Part shown: piece after piece, positions 36,124-47,959 of the stretch | Layout: each line of letters opens with the position of its first letter | How positions within the stretch are numbered: the stretch's first letter is position 1 | Assembly (NCBI GenBank): GCA_002794785.1 | Contig: NBBA01000013.1 | Coordinates: 62,001-126,000 of the forward strand | DNA: 64,000 nucleotides | Direction: 5' to 3' | Origin: Coniferiporia sulphurascens | Lineage: Eukaryota; Basidiomycota; Agaricomycetes; Hymenochaetales; Hymenochaetaceae | Position numbers and translations under genes: made by a program | Notes under the pieces: model-generated | Databases searched by the model: none | What the model saw: only the letters and a program-made list of their open reading frames with translations | Told to the model about the DNA's origin: nothing

Positions 36124-36927
36124 AAAGGATTTTGTTTTACCACGAAAAATGTAGTTCCTCCTCCGAACGGGGTCTCTATCTTCTAATCGTATACATAAAT
36201 AACTCTGCAAACACGCCCTGTCACTGAAATGATGCTATATAGTCCTTCAAAAAAAAATTAAGCCCTCACGCATCCACTGGCAGCACCAGCTACTTACCTG
36301 CTCCATTCGCGCCACACTTGACTTGAAGGCAACCACTTCGCGCCAGCAATCAAGAGGTGCGGATGCATTGTTTCTAATGACATTATCAGGTCCTACTTTC
36401 ACTGGGCCTCATTCGCGCTTACTCACCTATAACAAGAGGAGACAGCATCCGCGGCCTGGGCTGCCGAGTGTTGGTTGACATACTCCCGGTTGGAGTGGAA
36501 TTTGTCAACCTTCCGTCGCACTTCCTCAAGGTCACCCAGTAGCACAGTACTACTCAGCGCAGTTTGTGAATCGTCACTAGACACCTCTTCACCCTCATTC
36601 CGCTCGGTAGCCCTGACCTCGTAATCAAGGTTCTCCTTCTCGAGCGTAACCTCCATTTCCTTTCGTAACTCTTGTTCCTCCTGTTGCAACCTCTTGAGTT
36701 CAGCCTGTATATGGTCCCGTATTTGGGCATCCATAGAGGATTGGCGTTCTAGTGAGGGACCTGGGGCGGCGGCAGCGTCCGCAAGGTGGTTGACGACGTC
36801 CTGCGAGAACTGGGCACATCGGGTTAACCACCACAATCCCTAAAGAGAATATGGGTAGTACCTGGACGGGTGTCTGAGTCAACGTAACCTCATCTTCGAG
36901 TTCGTTCTTCGACTGCCCTGCCCCCAT
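36109..36927 (-). CDS. MIC19: MICOS complex subunit Mic19
   Basis: Peripheral inner-membrane protein linking Mic60 to crista junctions. Exons, high to low: 36862-36927, 36427-36809, 36298-36373, 36109-36204; 206 residues. MGAGQSK is an N-myristoylation signal, as in CHCHD3. TQTPVQFSQDVVNHLAD, ERQSSMDAQIRDHIQAEL and a coiled coil follow. LLGDLEEVRRKVDKFHSNRE and SCYRNN with LDCWREVVAFKSSV form the reduced fungal CHCH region (two cysteines ten residues apart). The first three exons are firm. The last exon is tentative: fungal Mic19 normally stops a few residues after the position reached by ARMEQ, but here the frame runs 31 more residues and ends inside the 3' end of the opposite gene. An earlier stop by other splicing is possible. 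Confidence 0.85.
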
Positions 36928-37308
36928 GATTGCCAGAATATAATCCAAGCAAAGTACTGGCGAGTCGGCCACTTTCGAGCATGAAGGATTACTAAGCACA
37001 CGGCTACGCTTAATACATAACATAATCAAAATTGCCACTTTAAAACAATGCTGCCCCACGGTCCGGAAGCAGAAATCTCGATTGCGCAGCTGTGACGGTC
37101 GGTTATCTCTCTTGTCCGTTTCGATTCCTTCTGTTGCCCAATTGCTTTGGCTTTTGGCTTCAAACCCAACTGCAATCACCACAAAATAGCGGCAAGCGTC
37201 CGACAGACGGCTAGACTTCAGGCCCACTTATTAGTTGAGGAACTGTGAGCTATAATAAACATGTCTGAGTAGTAACTGTCCATTTACAGTTTTGTTTGCT
37301 CATCGCAG
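36928..37308. promoter_or_regulatory. divergent region, MIC19 (-) / SKT5 (+)
   Basis: 381 bp. A possible leader intron of SKT5 (donor gtgagc at 37245, acceptor catcgcag at 37308) ends directly at the SKT5 ATG. A three-codon upstream frame (ATG TCT GAG TAG, 37261-37272) would lie inside that intron. Confidence 0.4.
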
Positions 37309-39547
37309 ATGACATCTGCCTTTTATCCAGATCGGGTGGATGCACTACAGCAGCATGCCCCCGACATTGGTTTACCTCCTCATCCTGCGTATCGCCGTCC
37401 TATCCAGAGTTCAAATTCAGCAGCTGAGGGCCGCCCTGTCGTGCGAAGCTCCAGTTCCAACTCGAATCCGAGTCTGTCTTCAGCGTATGATCAACACGGA
37501 TCGTCCAATGGTGCAAACAACGACACCGAGGAAAGTGGTAAGTGATAAATACATGCTGAGGGGTATCGCTGGTCTTAGGGTTCATGGCTCATTAGCGACC
37601 GCATACCTCTTCGACGATCCGGCTTTTTCTTCTACTTACACCGACCCGGCGCAGTCGACTGTGAACTCCAGCAATCCTCCTCCCTATTATGAAGACCCTC
37701 TATTATTGTCAGCAGGACTGAACGCTTTGACCTTGAATGAACCAGCCGCACAGGATGCTACGCGACATCCTAGTTCCGATACTCAGGAGAATATCGGCCG
37801 GGAGGGAAATGGCCATATTTATCGCGGAAATATACCCCAATTCCAGGTCCCGTCCCCTGCTTCTCAGGACCCACGTTATCGTTTGGAAGATTACGACCCG
37901 ACTATGCCCTATACCCAGGAAACACACCATTGGCAACCGGAAAGCTACGAGCCTTCATCATCACGACCCGAATTGATGTATCGTCCTGAGTACGATCCAT
38001 ATACCGCCGCGGCATCCAATGTATTGGGTGCAGGGCCCCCTCAAGATGCTTTAGCATCCTACCTCAACGATCCTGCATTTGCTCCCGTAGGACCTTCACA
38101 GCGCTCCGATCATGACTCAGTTCTTTCGTCCGGGAGCTCGTCCCGCTATTTACAGGAAGGTGGCTATCCATATGAGGCATCACCGACTTCCTTAGGCGCA
38201 GATGGAGATCAAAGTTCTATCTACGATACAACTAATTACAGCGATCCTTCTGTTTTCGCCATGGATAGGCAAGACAGTACAGACACTGGTAGTTCGCGTC
38301 CGCCATTACACCGTTCTGGAACGACGGGGTCGGTCAGCCTTGGTACACGGAAGATGAAGGCTGTGGATCTACGCGCCCCTCCTTTCACGAAAGAATTTAT
38401 AGACCAATACCGCCAGCGCATAAAGAGCGACCCAGATCCGGAAGCTCATTTCCAATATGCAAAATACTTGATTGATGCCGCTAAGAATATAGGAGCGAAC
38501 GCGGCCGACCAAAGGGCTGTTCGTAAATATCGCGAACTTCTCGTCCAGGAGGCTCTGAAAGTTATCAGACGACTAGCGACCCAGGGCGATCCTTACGCAG
38601 AGGCGCAATTTTTCTTGGCCAACTGCCACGGGACGGGGATGTTGGGCCTGCAAGTTGATCACGAGAGGGCATATCATCTGTACTTGCAAGCTGCGAAACA
38701 AAACCATTCAGCAGCCTCTTACCGGGTTGCGGTCTGTAATGAAATAGGTGCGGGGACCAGACGTGAACTTCCGAGGGCTTTTGCGTTTTATCGTAAGGCG
38801 GCGTCCCTTGGCGATACATCAGCAATGTATAAGTTGGGCATGGTCTTACTATCGGGAGGTCTTGGGCAACCAAGAAACCCCCGAGAAGCGGTTGCGTGGC
38901 TACGCAGAGCCGCAGAGCAAGCCGATGAAGATAACCCTCATTCCCTCCACGAACTTGGTTTATTGCACGAGAATCCGGATTCTCAAATCGTTCCTCACGA
39001 TCCCTTATATGCCAAAAATCTGTTTACCAAAGCCGCACAACTTGGTTACACGCAATCTCAATACAAGCTCGGACAATGCTACGAATATGGGACATTGACA
39101 TGTTCTGTAGATCCTCGAAGATCCATCGGCTGGTATACGAGGGCGGCAGAGAAAGGGGATGCCGAGGCCGAGCTCGCTCTCAGTGGCTGGTATCTAACGG
39201 GAAGCGACGGTGTCCTTAAACAAAGTGACTCAGAAGCGTACCTATGGGCCCGACGCGCAGCGAATAAGGGTCTTAGCAAGGCCGAGTATGCCGTAGGATA
39301 CTATGCTGAGATTGGCATAGGCGTTAAACAAGATACCGAATTAGCAAAAAGATGGTACATGCGCGCAGCAGGTAAATTTTATTATCGACGTATCAAAGGC
39401 AACGTGATTGACACTTTTTTGCTTCAAGCACAAGGAAATAAACGTGCGATGAACCGGCTGACGGAATTAAAGCGGCTTGGTAACAAGCGTGGACTAACAG
39501 CAAGGCCAACCCGACAACAAGCCAAAGATGAATGCGTAATTTGCTGA
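37309..39547 (+). CDS. SKT5: chitin synthase III activator, Sel1-repeat protein (Skt5/Chs4-like)
   Basis: Activates and localises chitin synthase Chs3 at sites of growth and septation. Exons: 37309-37537, 37596-39371, 39429-39547; 707 residues. The first 350 residues are Ser/Pro/Tyr-rich and unordered. From about 355 come Sel1/TPR-like repeats (AEAQFFLANCHGTGM, AASYRVAVCNEIGAG, AMYKLGMVLLSGGLG, SQYKLGQCYEYG, AEYAVGYYAEIGIG). The protein ends in CVIC, a CaaX box as in yeast Chs4, which is farnesylated. The last intron (57 nt) is in frame without a stop and could be retained. The acceptor at 37595 rather than the nearer one at 37577 is needed to keep frame. It faces the RHO2 gene, another prenylated wall regulator. 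Confidence 0.93.
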
Positions 39548-40618
39548 AATTTGTACATTAATGATACGTTTGGTTTCGGCCCAGTCGACGTATGTCCGTG
39601 GTCTCCTAGATAGTTCTTGCTTGAATCTACGGATTCGTGCATCCCTTCCTTTCTTCCTGGAAAGGTCCTTAACTTTCATTAAGGGTTCCTCTAAGTTTTC
39701 AAACGATTAAAGGATCGGGGTCGCGGGACCCTATTCGCAGGTGTGATAACTCCCGATATCGTTTGATGGGGGTTTCTATAGCACGGGATCATCTCATTTC
39801 TTGTTGATGTCAATATCTGCGAACCGTGGATTTTTTTCTGCTTGTGTGCTTGTATAAAAGTGCTGTTCCGAGGCACGTAGCCTTCATTCTCTGCTTGGTC
39901 TTTTCTTCACTCTGTGCCTGAGCTTGCCGACCGGGCTATTGCGATTGACGTCTACATACATGTATATGCGAAACGCCCCTAATTATAGTATGTCGGAATA
40001 CGGTTTATGTCTGTTATTTACACCACTCGCATATTCATACATTCCGTATCTCTTGCATTCCATACGTTCGGCCACAGGTCACAGAAGGGGGGGCAACTTT
40101 GAAATACCTAGTCTGAGCTGCGATAGTAATCAATACTCATTTGGAGTTTCGACCTCAACACTCACAAATCCAGCAAGGACAAATCCTGCGGGTTTAGCGT
40201 TACCAGAGTTAAAGGGCTCAGATTAAGTCTTCCGAGTCACTCTTCTTCCTACTATAGGGAACCCACGCGTTAAATCATGACTGGTTCATAGTATACAGTT
40301 CCAGGATTGTACATTAGCTTCAGGGTGGCGGTCTTCATGGAGTCATGCAGCCATGTTTGGGGATTAATACAGATATCAGAGCAAGCAGATCATTAGGCAA
40401 TTTGTTAGAATAAAGTACGAGAAAACGAAATGAGACGCAAATAGTACGGAAGTAAAGTTCAGAAATAAGACTTCGGAAGATGCATACGCTACCCTCACCC
40501 CCGAGGTCCCCGTCTTGCATTTGCCGTTGATAGCCTACACGTTCTGTCCAGATGAGTAGTAGTAATACACAAAATTCGGGATATAAAATATAACTGCAAA
40601 GATTCAACGCCGGCTACG
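39548..40618. other. intergenic, convergent SKT5 and RHO2
   Basis: 1,071 bp between converging 3' ends, unusually wide for this window. Short frames only (for example 39924-40226 plus, 40335-40607 minus), none recognisable. No repeats, RNA gene or element ends seen. Confidence 0.5.
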
Positions 40619-41399
40619 CTATAAGATTACGCACCGCCGATGCCTGACCATCTTTCCCCACTTCCCCCTCATGCTCTCTTTCAGCGCAAGGCTAAAGACA
40701 TCCTGCACACCCGTACCCGTTTTAGCCGAACATTCGACATATTTTGCTCCAATGTCGCTGGCTACTCTGGAGCCGTTCTCTGTCGTCACGGGTGTCTGCC
40801 CTTGCGCGGCGAGCATCCTACGCGTTTGATCATCGCGCCGAAGATCAATCTTTGTGCCAACAAGAATGAGCGGCGTGTCTTCGCAAAAATGAGCCACTTC
40901 CGGGAACCACTGGAATCAGAAGAAGGAGGGATACATGAGCTAGGTGTAAAGATAAACCGGACGAATAGTATACGAACTTTATCCTGTACATTTGCCAGGC
41001 TGGTAGGGAAATCGACGGAAAACACAATTAAGATAACATCGCTCTCCGGATAGCTAAGCGGTCGTAATCGGTCGTATTCTTCCTGTCCAGCGGTGTCCCA
41101 AAGTGCCAACTCAATAAGCTTGCCTTCAAACGCGACTTGTGTAACATAATTTTCAAATACGGTAGGAATATAGGCCTACAATGGGCGTCAATCAAAACGA
41201 AACGGATATAAGAAGAGGCTTACTTCAGGAAACCTATTCTCGGCATACACGATGAGCAGGCATGTCTTTCCACAACCGCCTAAAATGTGCAGTGTAAAAG
41301 GTTGAGGGGAAGGAGGCGGAGGCAAAGTGCACACGCACCGTCACCAACTACAACGAGCTTCTTCTTGGTGTCCGGACGTCTATTGGAGACATTGTCCAT
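40619..41399 (-). CDS. RHO2: Rho-family GTPase, Rho2-like
   Basis: Small GTPase for cell-wall synthesis and polarity; in fission yeast Rho2 drives Pck2 and alpha-glucan synthesis. Exons, high to low: 41339-41399, 41224-41279, 40978-41175, 40619-40909; 201 residues. G1 is [11 protein letters not shown], with Gly where animal Rho proteins have Ala. Switch I is [11 protein letters not shown]3 is [18 protein letters not shown]4 is TKID and G5 is SAKTG, with a Rho-type insert helix between G4 and G5. The end is basic (KMVRHRR) followed by CVIL, a CaaX box whose Leu predicts geranylgeranylation. The catalytic Gln of DTAGQ is present. Rho2 rather than Rho1/Rho3 is chosen from YAENRFPE and [10 protein letters not shown]. 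Confidence 0.93.
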
Positions 41400-41742
41400 G
41401 GGACGAAAGGGTCGCTACAGAATACGGTTCTAAGCAGGCGCGTAACAGTACGCAGGCAACAAGCCAAACTTGCTAGCTGTGGTCGGTGCAAAGTAGTCGC
41501 AAGCTTGCCAAACCATTCGGAAACGTGCCAACTTGGAGTACTCACTACCTCACGTGACCTAGCACGATTAGCTTCCCCGTCGGTCTTGGATATTTTGGTC
41601 AATTCCCACTTAATATTTCAAGTGAGACTCTAGTGCTATAACCACTACATGTGCCATGCTTTCTATATGTTGTTACAAACGAGTCAGACGTGGAGGCGGT
41701 CTACGCTATATACTAGTACATGCATGATTCTGAGCTCGGTGC
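41400..41742. other. intergenic, upstream of RHO2
   Basis: 343 bp holding the RHO2 promoter and the DUF202 gene terminator. A minus-strand open frame (41348-41602) is antisense-free noise. Nothing else seen. Confidence 0.5.
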
Positions 41743-42217
41743 TCACACAAGGCTTTCGTCCGCCAGCAAAATGACGCAAGTACAGAAGACGACGCCGGCA
41801 ACAACCACTAACACCGCACTGTGAGATCTACCATAAGAAAAGCAGGGGGCATTAGCAGACAGCCAGGGAAGCATCCGAGTCACCGGCATTAGCTTACTTG
41901 CTTGCGGACAAAAAAGCTTTCATGCTCCTCAGGTCTCTTTCACCCTGCATGTATGCCCATATACCGGATAAAAGTGCAGCAATGGCGGACAGTACCAAGG
42001 CAAATGCTATAACAAAGCCGGCTTTTGTAGGATGCGACGAATACGGAGGGTCCGAGTCTGGGTCGGAAGATGGCATTGCAAGACTAGCATGAAGGAGGAT
42101 CGAGGACGAGAGAAGCGAAAGGAGGAGACAGAGCTTTATGTGGGACAGGGCATTTCTCTCTAGCATACACCAGTCCCTCGCTGCGCTGCCTATGTTGTCC
42201 ACGAGCGCGGACGACAT
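41743..42217 (-). CDS. small DUF202 (YidH-like) three-helix membrane protein
   Basis: Exons, high to low: 41898-42217 and 41743-41827; 134 residues. GSAARDWCMLERNALSHIKL matches the DUF202 signature (family form RDHLxxERTxLxWxRT), leading into helix 1 (LCLLLSLLSSSILLHASL). Helix 2 is FVIAFALVLSAIAALLSGIWAY. The spliced last exon adds helix 3 (SAVLVVVAGVVFCTCVILL). Without the intron the frame stops after two helices, and gaining helix 3 is good evidence that the intron is real. The function of DUF202 proteins is not established; some fungal ones are fused to SPX domains in the Vtc4/Vtc1 polyphosphate machinery, but this one has no SPX. The start is the first ATG giving a family-like N-terminus. 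Confidence 0.82.
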
Positions 42218-42589
42218 GCTTGTGTTTGTGCCAGTCCTGGTCCTTGAAGAGCCTCGGTTTTAGCACCTGGTGGTTAAATACGTAAGTAGCATGCGAGTCG
42301 TGACAGATGGGGCAACCATTCCTGGGCGGCTGCTTGTATGCGGACCACTTGTCCTCACACATGATCTTCTCCGTATTAACATGGGACAGCTAGATAGTAG
42401 TATAAAAAATACAGCCTTCAAATTCCGTCACGCAACACAAAGACAGGTCTATTTGCTAAGCTAAAAGGTGTCTCTGGTGCCTCAGACATTCAATGAAGGA
42501 AGCTAATTTGAGTTTTCCGAGGGTAACCATCGAAACACAGTATACCCGCGAAATATATCCAAGTAGATCGTTGAAGGATGTCGCAGCTC
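42218..42589. other. intergenic, upstream of DUF202 gene
   Basis: 372 bp between the PEX6 3' end and the DUF202 start. It should contain both a terminator and a promoter. No gene or repeat seen. Confidence 0.5.
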
Positions 42590-45500
42590 TCAGCGTCCAG
42601 CGCCTTCCTCAGAGCCCCGAGTGAACCTCCTCTGAATCAGAGCATAATGCTCCATTTCAGACTGGCTTACGCTAGGCACCAGTTCCGTTAATGCCTCCAT
42701 GAAGTCATTTTGGGAGACAACGACATCCGTCTCCGATGACGATGCAAGTTCACTCAAGTAGTATTGAGGAGTTATTGGATACTGGTGAGTCGGAAGGTGA
42801 GGTTCATGGTTCATTCGTTCTATTTGTCCGAGTTTATTAGCGATAAGCAAAAGCAAAAGTCATAAGCATGTTGAATCCGCTTACCAACTATGTATTCTAT
42901 TTCTTGCGCTCTGCGAGCCATCGCCTTCAGGATCGCATCCGAACACAAGGCATAGAAGTCGGCGCCGGTGTAATTGAAGGGACATTGCTCGGCAACCAAC
43001 ATTAGGTTCAATTGCGGGTCTAATCTGAACTTCCGCGTCAAGGCTTCGATGATAGCCAGCTGTGCTTCATGTGTATCGCTAACGCCAAGGTACAGCAATC
43101 GATCAAATCTACGTGTTAATTCAGATCGAGTCACGTCCATATCTCATGAACATATTGAAGTGATGATGAGATTTATAAGGGGTACTGACCTGCCTGGTCG
43201 AAGGAGTGCCGAATCCAGAAGATCTGGTCTATTTGTGGCCCCAATGACAAAGACACCAGATCCACTCTCCGTTGAAGTCATTCCGTCCAGCTCGGCCAGC
43301 AGCTGACTGACGATTCTGTCCATGACACCTCCTGAGTCCCCTTGATTGCCACGTTTCGGGGCAACAGAGTCGAGTTCATCAAAGAAAATGACGCAAGGCT
43401 TGGCTTCACGAGCTCGTTGAAACACCCTCCGGACGTTTGCTTCGGATTCGCCAATGTACATGTTCAAAAGTTCCGGCCCCTTTACTGAGAAGAAGTTCAA
43501 CGAACAAGATGTGGCAACTGCTTTCGCCAAAAGCGTCTTTCCTGTACCAGGCGGGCCGTAGAGCAAGATACCTAATGCAAACCGCTTGATATTAATACTA
43601 CCACTTTTGACCTTCAGTTCCGACTCACCTGAGCGTTGTTTCAGACCATCCGCAAAAAGCTCCGGATTCTCCAACGGTAGTTGGATGGTATCTAGTATGT
43701 CTTTCTTGATTGCGGCGAGACCACCCACATCGTCCCATGACACGTTCGGTATTGACGGCGCCCCTACACTTTGCGAAAACGACGAGTGGGCCTTTTTGAG
43801 TGCCAGAGTAACATCATCACCGGTCAAGGTCAATCCCGCATGGACGGCAGACGCTCCATCATTGTTCATACGCGTGCTAAGGAAACATGAGCTTTTTCCG
43901 TGAATCAATGTAAGAATACTCACACGGATTTTAACATTCGATCAACCTCGCAGAGGCGTGCTTGGAACATAAAATCGGTCAAATCGCTATCGGTCAAAGC
44001 TGCTGTCTGTACAGCTATGTTCTTTGCAGACACGTCTGGGGCGAAATCTTCACCGTTAAGCATTGACTTTAACATGAAGCATCTTTCCGACTCGCTCGGT
44101 ACCTTAAAAGACGAGTTATTACGAAGGGTGGAAGTTACTAGTCAATGGCACCCACTTCAAAAGTTATTTCGTGTTTAAAAACGGAAAACAATGATCCGGG
44201 TAGGTGGTCAGCGTTATTTGTAGTCGCTATCACTATGACGGGATATCCGGTCTGCTTCCAATTCACATCGAGCTCATTTGTACATTCGCGAAAAAGTGGG
44301 ACCAGCATAGACTCTGTAGAGGCGTTCTCATTAGCGGCAAGTAGGATTGGATGGTTACCGATATGAACCTTTTCCTGGGTCAACCTGGGTAGTCTGTGCG
44401 AGCGCATCTATATCCTGCAGAAGGAGAATACAGGGAGAGCACGACTTGGCAAGATTAAATTGTTCTCTTAGTTGCGCTTCCGTTTTCGCTTCCGTTTCAC
44501 CGACGATGTCGTATACGCTTGTCTGAACAATATCATCAGTGAAAGAGCGGGTAGATATCGGTACCTGTCAGGTTTTATTACACACTTCCAAAAGATGAAA
44601 CCCCAGACGCCTAGATGCCAGCTGTACTGCCGAAGTCATGCTTGACCTAGTAGGACCCTTAAGTAGCACAGATAGGTCCAAGCCAAATGTAGTGACACTC
44701 TCCCTCAGTACGGCCGAGATGAATTCGTATAGCTTGCGGAACGGTACGGAGGATGAAACCTGATCAACCTGATTTTGAGCTTCGCTGTCTTCCTCGACAT
44801 GAACATCATTGTCAGTACGACGCTGCTTATTACGTGAAGTTAGAACTGGCTGACTTATTGGACAATGATCGGGAGCATCGAGAGCAAAACTGTGCTCTAG
44901 GCCTGTCTGGATCACCCTAGTCATTGAGGAATCGATCCAACAACCAAGTTCGCCAAAGGTTGTTCCCGAGAATGCATCAATTTTTTGGTCACCATCACAG
45001 ACATCCACAACATCATAGACAAGGTTTGTGACTTTAAAATATCCGACCTCGTTTTGTGTTTTGCTGTCAGCAGCTCTTACAAAGCGGGGTGAAGGGTAAG
45101 TATGAAAAAAGTCGGGGGAAAAAGCACCAACAGACATACATTCCGTCTAACTCGCCGTCCATGTCACACGAAGCGTCCAGATCGACCGTGGCTTCACTTG
45201 AGGAAGCATAGTCTTTGCCTAACGGAATAGAGATAATATCGCCCTTCTTGACCAAGCGTTTTGCAGTTTCAAAATACAATTTCACAGACCGGAAAAGTGC
45301 ATTCTGGTAGGCCCTATCAAGGGATAAAGGTGAAGCAACACGTGCTAAAGTCATGCTTTTTGCCGTCGGAACAGTGGGGGGTCCTGCACCAAAAGGACTA
45401 GCGCGTATGAAGAGAACACTGGCATTAAGGGGACCAGGCGAGCAATTTTGGATGAGTGCTGGGGAGGCATAAACTACGTCGCTACCCGTCGCGTCACACA

Positions 45501-46711
45501 TTCATAAGCGAAGAACCAACAGTGACGGGAATCGTACATACACAGAAGAATTGGTATTTTCAACAGCATAAACTTGGACTAGTCGACTATCGCCTTCGCG
45601 AGAGCTAACACAAACCTTGACGATGACAAGCATTTAGGACTTATAATTTACAGGACAGAGAGTCAACTCACCCAGTCTCCATTAAAGACCCCTATCTTGC
45701 CAAGGTCGTCCGTGTGGATTAACATCGTATAACTCTCGTTGACAATATGAAAGGGGCAATACGGAAGAGGTTTTGCAGAGAACGCTGGTAACGTTAAAAC
45801 GCTATCACGGTCGCCGGTGTCGGACGTTGACAACGGAGGACTTCGATCTTGGCCTGTTAACAACGCTGAAGGCATAGAGGATGCCCACGTCGTGTCACGA
45901 AGTGTAGTGCTTGCAAAGAAGTTCTCGCCGATAGTGAACTCCCCGTCATCAGCAGCACTAAATAATGAGGTTTCCTCTACAGACATCGTCGAGGGGGATG
46001 ACGAGGCGGATGGACAAGCAACGGTGACCAAGAAGCGAGTCTGGCCCTGAACAGCGTAGCCTTGTAGAACGGGCTCAGTCATTGCAATTTCAAAGGAATA
46101 ATACGACTCGGATTGGGAATCATAGCAGTCTTCAAAATAGCCCCCAGTCAATCTAATGCGAAGAGTATCACCAGCTCTTACGATCCTATTGTCTGCGCAA
46201 AACCACGACTCCATTTGTGTGCGCTCTTCGTGGGATATTCGGAAAGCATGGAGGTCGGCTGCCACTAGAGTAACTTCAGTGAGCTGTACAGGGTCTACTA
46301 CAGTCAAAGTGCAGTCTAAAGCATTAAAGTCTGCATTGGTTCGCAGACCGTGCTGCTTAGCATAATTTATAGATATGGATATGCCGTCCAAGGGTACACA
46401 GGAAGCCTGCGACAAATACATGTCCGCTCCAGTAATCCAAAAACGGATGCGGTCAGAACGGGACTCACAGTCTCAATTTCTGGAGACATAGCCCAAGCAG
46501 TCAGCGTGGTCCTACGCTTCGAGTGCGGATGCTTTCCGAAAGACAAGGACACTGCAACCTTCTGGTAGACCTTCGTAGCCGACTCCTGTCCATTGATAAA
46601 CAGAATAGACTTCCACATATCCTCAGCCACATAAACACGACCGGGCGGCACTGCATCTGAGAAAGTACACCGACATTGTGCTGAAGGCGGGCAGTAAATA
46701 GGAACAGCCAT
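42590..46711 (-). CDS. PEX6: peroxisomal AAA ATPase Pex6
   Basis: With Pex1, extracts ubiquitinated Pex5 from the peroxisome membrane. Twelve exons, high to low: 46469-46711, 45672-46406, 45542-45615, 45140-45481, 44586-45075, 44369-44522, 44156-44313, 43924-44102, 43629-43876, 43190-43571, 42885-43108, 42590-42819; 1,152 residues. Two N-terminal domains are followed by D1, whose Walker A is degenerate (GPTRSSMT near 605, no GKT) and whose Walker B reads LLLQDID. D2 is canonical: [23 protein letters not shown] near 880, [31 protein letters not shown]. The D2 arrangement and [17 protein letters not shown] at the C-terminus are Pex6-specific. It shares a 214 bp divergent promoter with GAR1. Confidence 0.95.
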
Positions 46712-46925
46712 AAAAGTGAAAGCGAAGGTCGATGTAGCTACTAGAACCGGCGTCCGGGGAGCCGGTTGAAGGAAAGTTACGTAACCATATGTGGACCGTC
46801 ACATTCCGATCGACGGTTGTCACATGTTTTACTAGCATTTACTTACTCTAGTGAGCTTTCTCCACTACTGTCTGTATCTACAAGAAAACAGGGTCACTCG
46901 GGCCACTCTCACACGGAAAAAGGTC
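46712..46925. promoter_or_regulatory. divergent promoter PEX6 (-) / GAR1 (+)
   Basis: 214 bp between the two start codons. No motif stands out by eye; the two genes act in unrelated processes. Confidence 0.5.
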
Positions 46926-47834
46926 ATGAGCAGAGGATTTAGTCGTGGAAGCAGTAGTGCGCGGGGTAGGGGAGGCTTCGGCGGTACGGCCATCTCGCTA
47001 CTGCTATGCTGCGTTTGTTTTCATTGTCTTCTTACGGACGCGTTTTCTGTACAGGTCGAGGTGGGGGGAGAGGAGGCTTTCAGCAACGTGATTTCGGTCC
47101 TCCGGAAACGGTTCTTGGTGCGCATTGTCTGTACTCTCCCCGCCTCAGAGAAACGTCTAACGATGTGTCTTTTTTCTTTAAAGAAATGGGCACCTTTGTT
47201 CACGCCGTCGAAGACGAAATGCTCTGTGCCTCCCTTATGCCCGACAAAGTGCCCTACTTTAATGCGCCAATTTACCTTATGAACAAGTCCGTTATCGGGA
47301 AGGTGGACGAAATACTAGGACCTATAAACGAAGTTTATTTCTCCATTAAAATGGGCGAAGGGATGGTGGCGAGCAGCTTTAAAAAGGGCGACAAAGTCTA
47401 TATTGGCGGGGACAAACTTTTGTCAATAGACAGATTCCTTCCGAAGCCCAAAATCCCAGGAGGTGCGTTTACGCTTCCTTTTTACTCTTGACTGAGACTG
47501 TTTGGCTCATAATGGTTCATTGCAGGTGTACAAAGTTCGTTCTTTGCCTATCGTCCCGACTTTGGCCTGGATACTAACATTCTCATTTACAGAACGTGGA
47601 CGTGGAGCGAGAGGAGGCCCAGGCGGCAGAGGCCGTGGTGCGGCGGGGGGTGGAAGAGGAGGTTTTCAGAGAGGTGGTGGGAGAGGGCGCGGGTCTTCTC
47701 GGGGTGGAGGAGGATTCGGAGGTGATCGCGGGGGGAGCAGGGGCTTTAGCAGAGGGTTTGGAGGAGACCGCGGTGGACGGGGTAGAGGCGCACCCCGAGG
47801 GGGAGGGCGAGGTGGGTATAGTAGAGGCTCATAA
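46926..47834 (+). CDS. GAR1: H/ACA snoRNP protein Gar1
   Basis: Core protein of the H/ACA particles that pseudouridylate rRNA. Exons: 46926-46983, 47055-47117, 47184-47462, 47593-47834, giving 213 residues. Glycine-arginine-rich ends ([16 protein letters not shown] at the start, a long RGG tail at the end) flank the conserved core: [54 protein letters not shown]. The gap before the last exon is 130 nt, about twice the usual intron. It contains a candidate 9 nt exon (47526-47534, GTGTACAAA) flanked by a good acceptor and donor, which keeps frame and would add three residues. MOD5 starts 125 bp downstream on the same strand. Confidence 0.95.
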
Positions 47835-47959
47835 CTTGATGTCTTACATACGTCCTAATTCCCACGTACATACATGTAGTTCCTGCCTAAGTTTTGAAAC
47901 TCGACTTCGGCCGCCAGTGATTGAGCCTGCTTTCTTTTGTCTTCCCAATCTTTGCAGGC

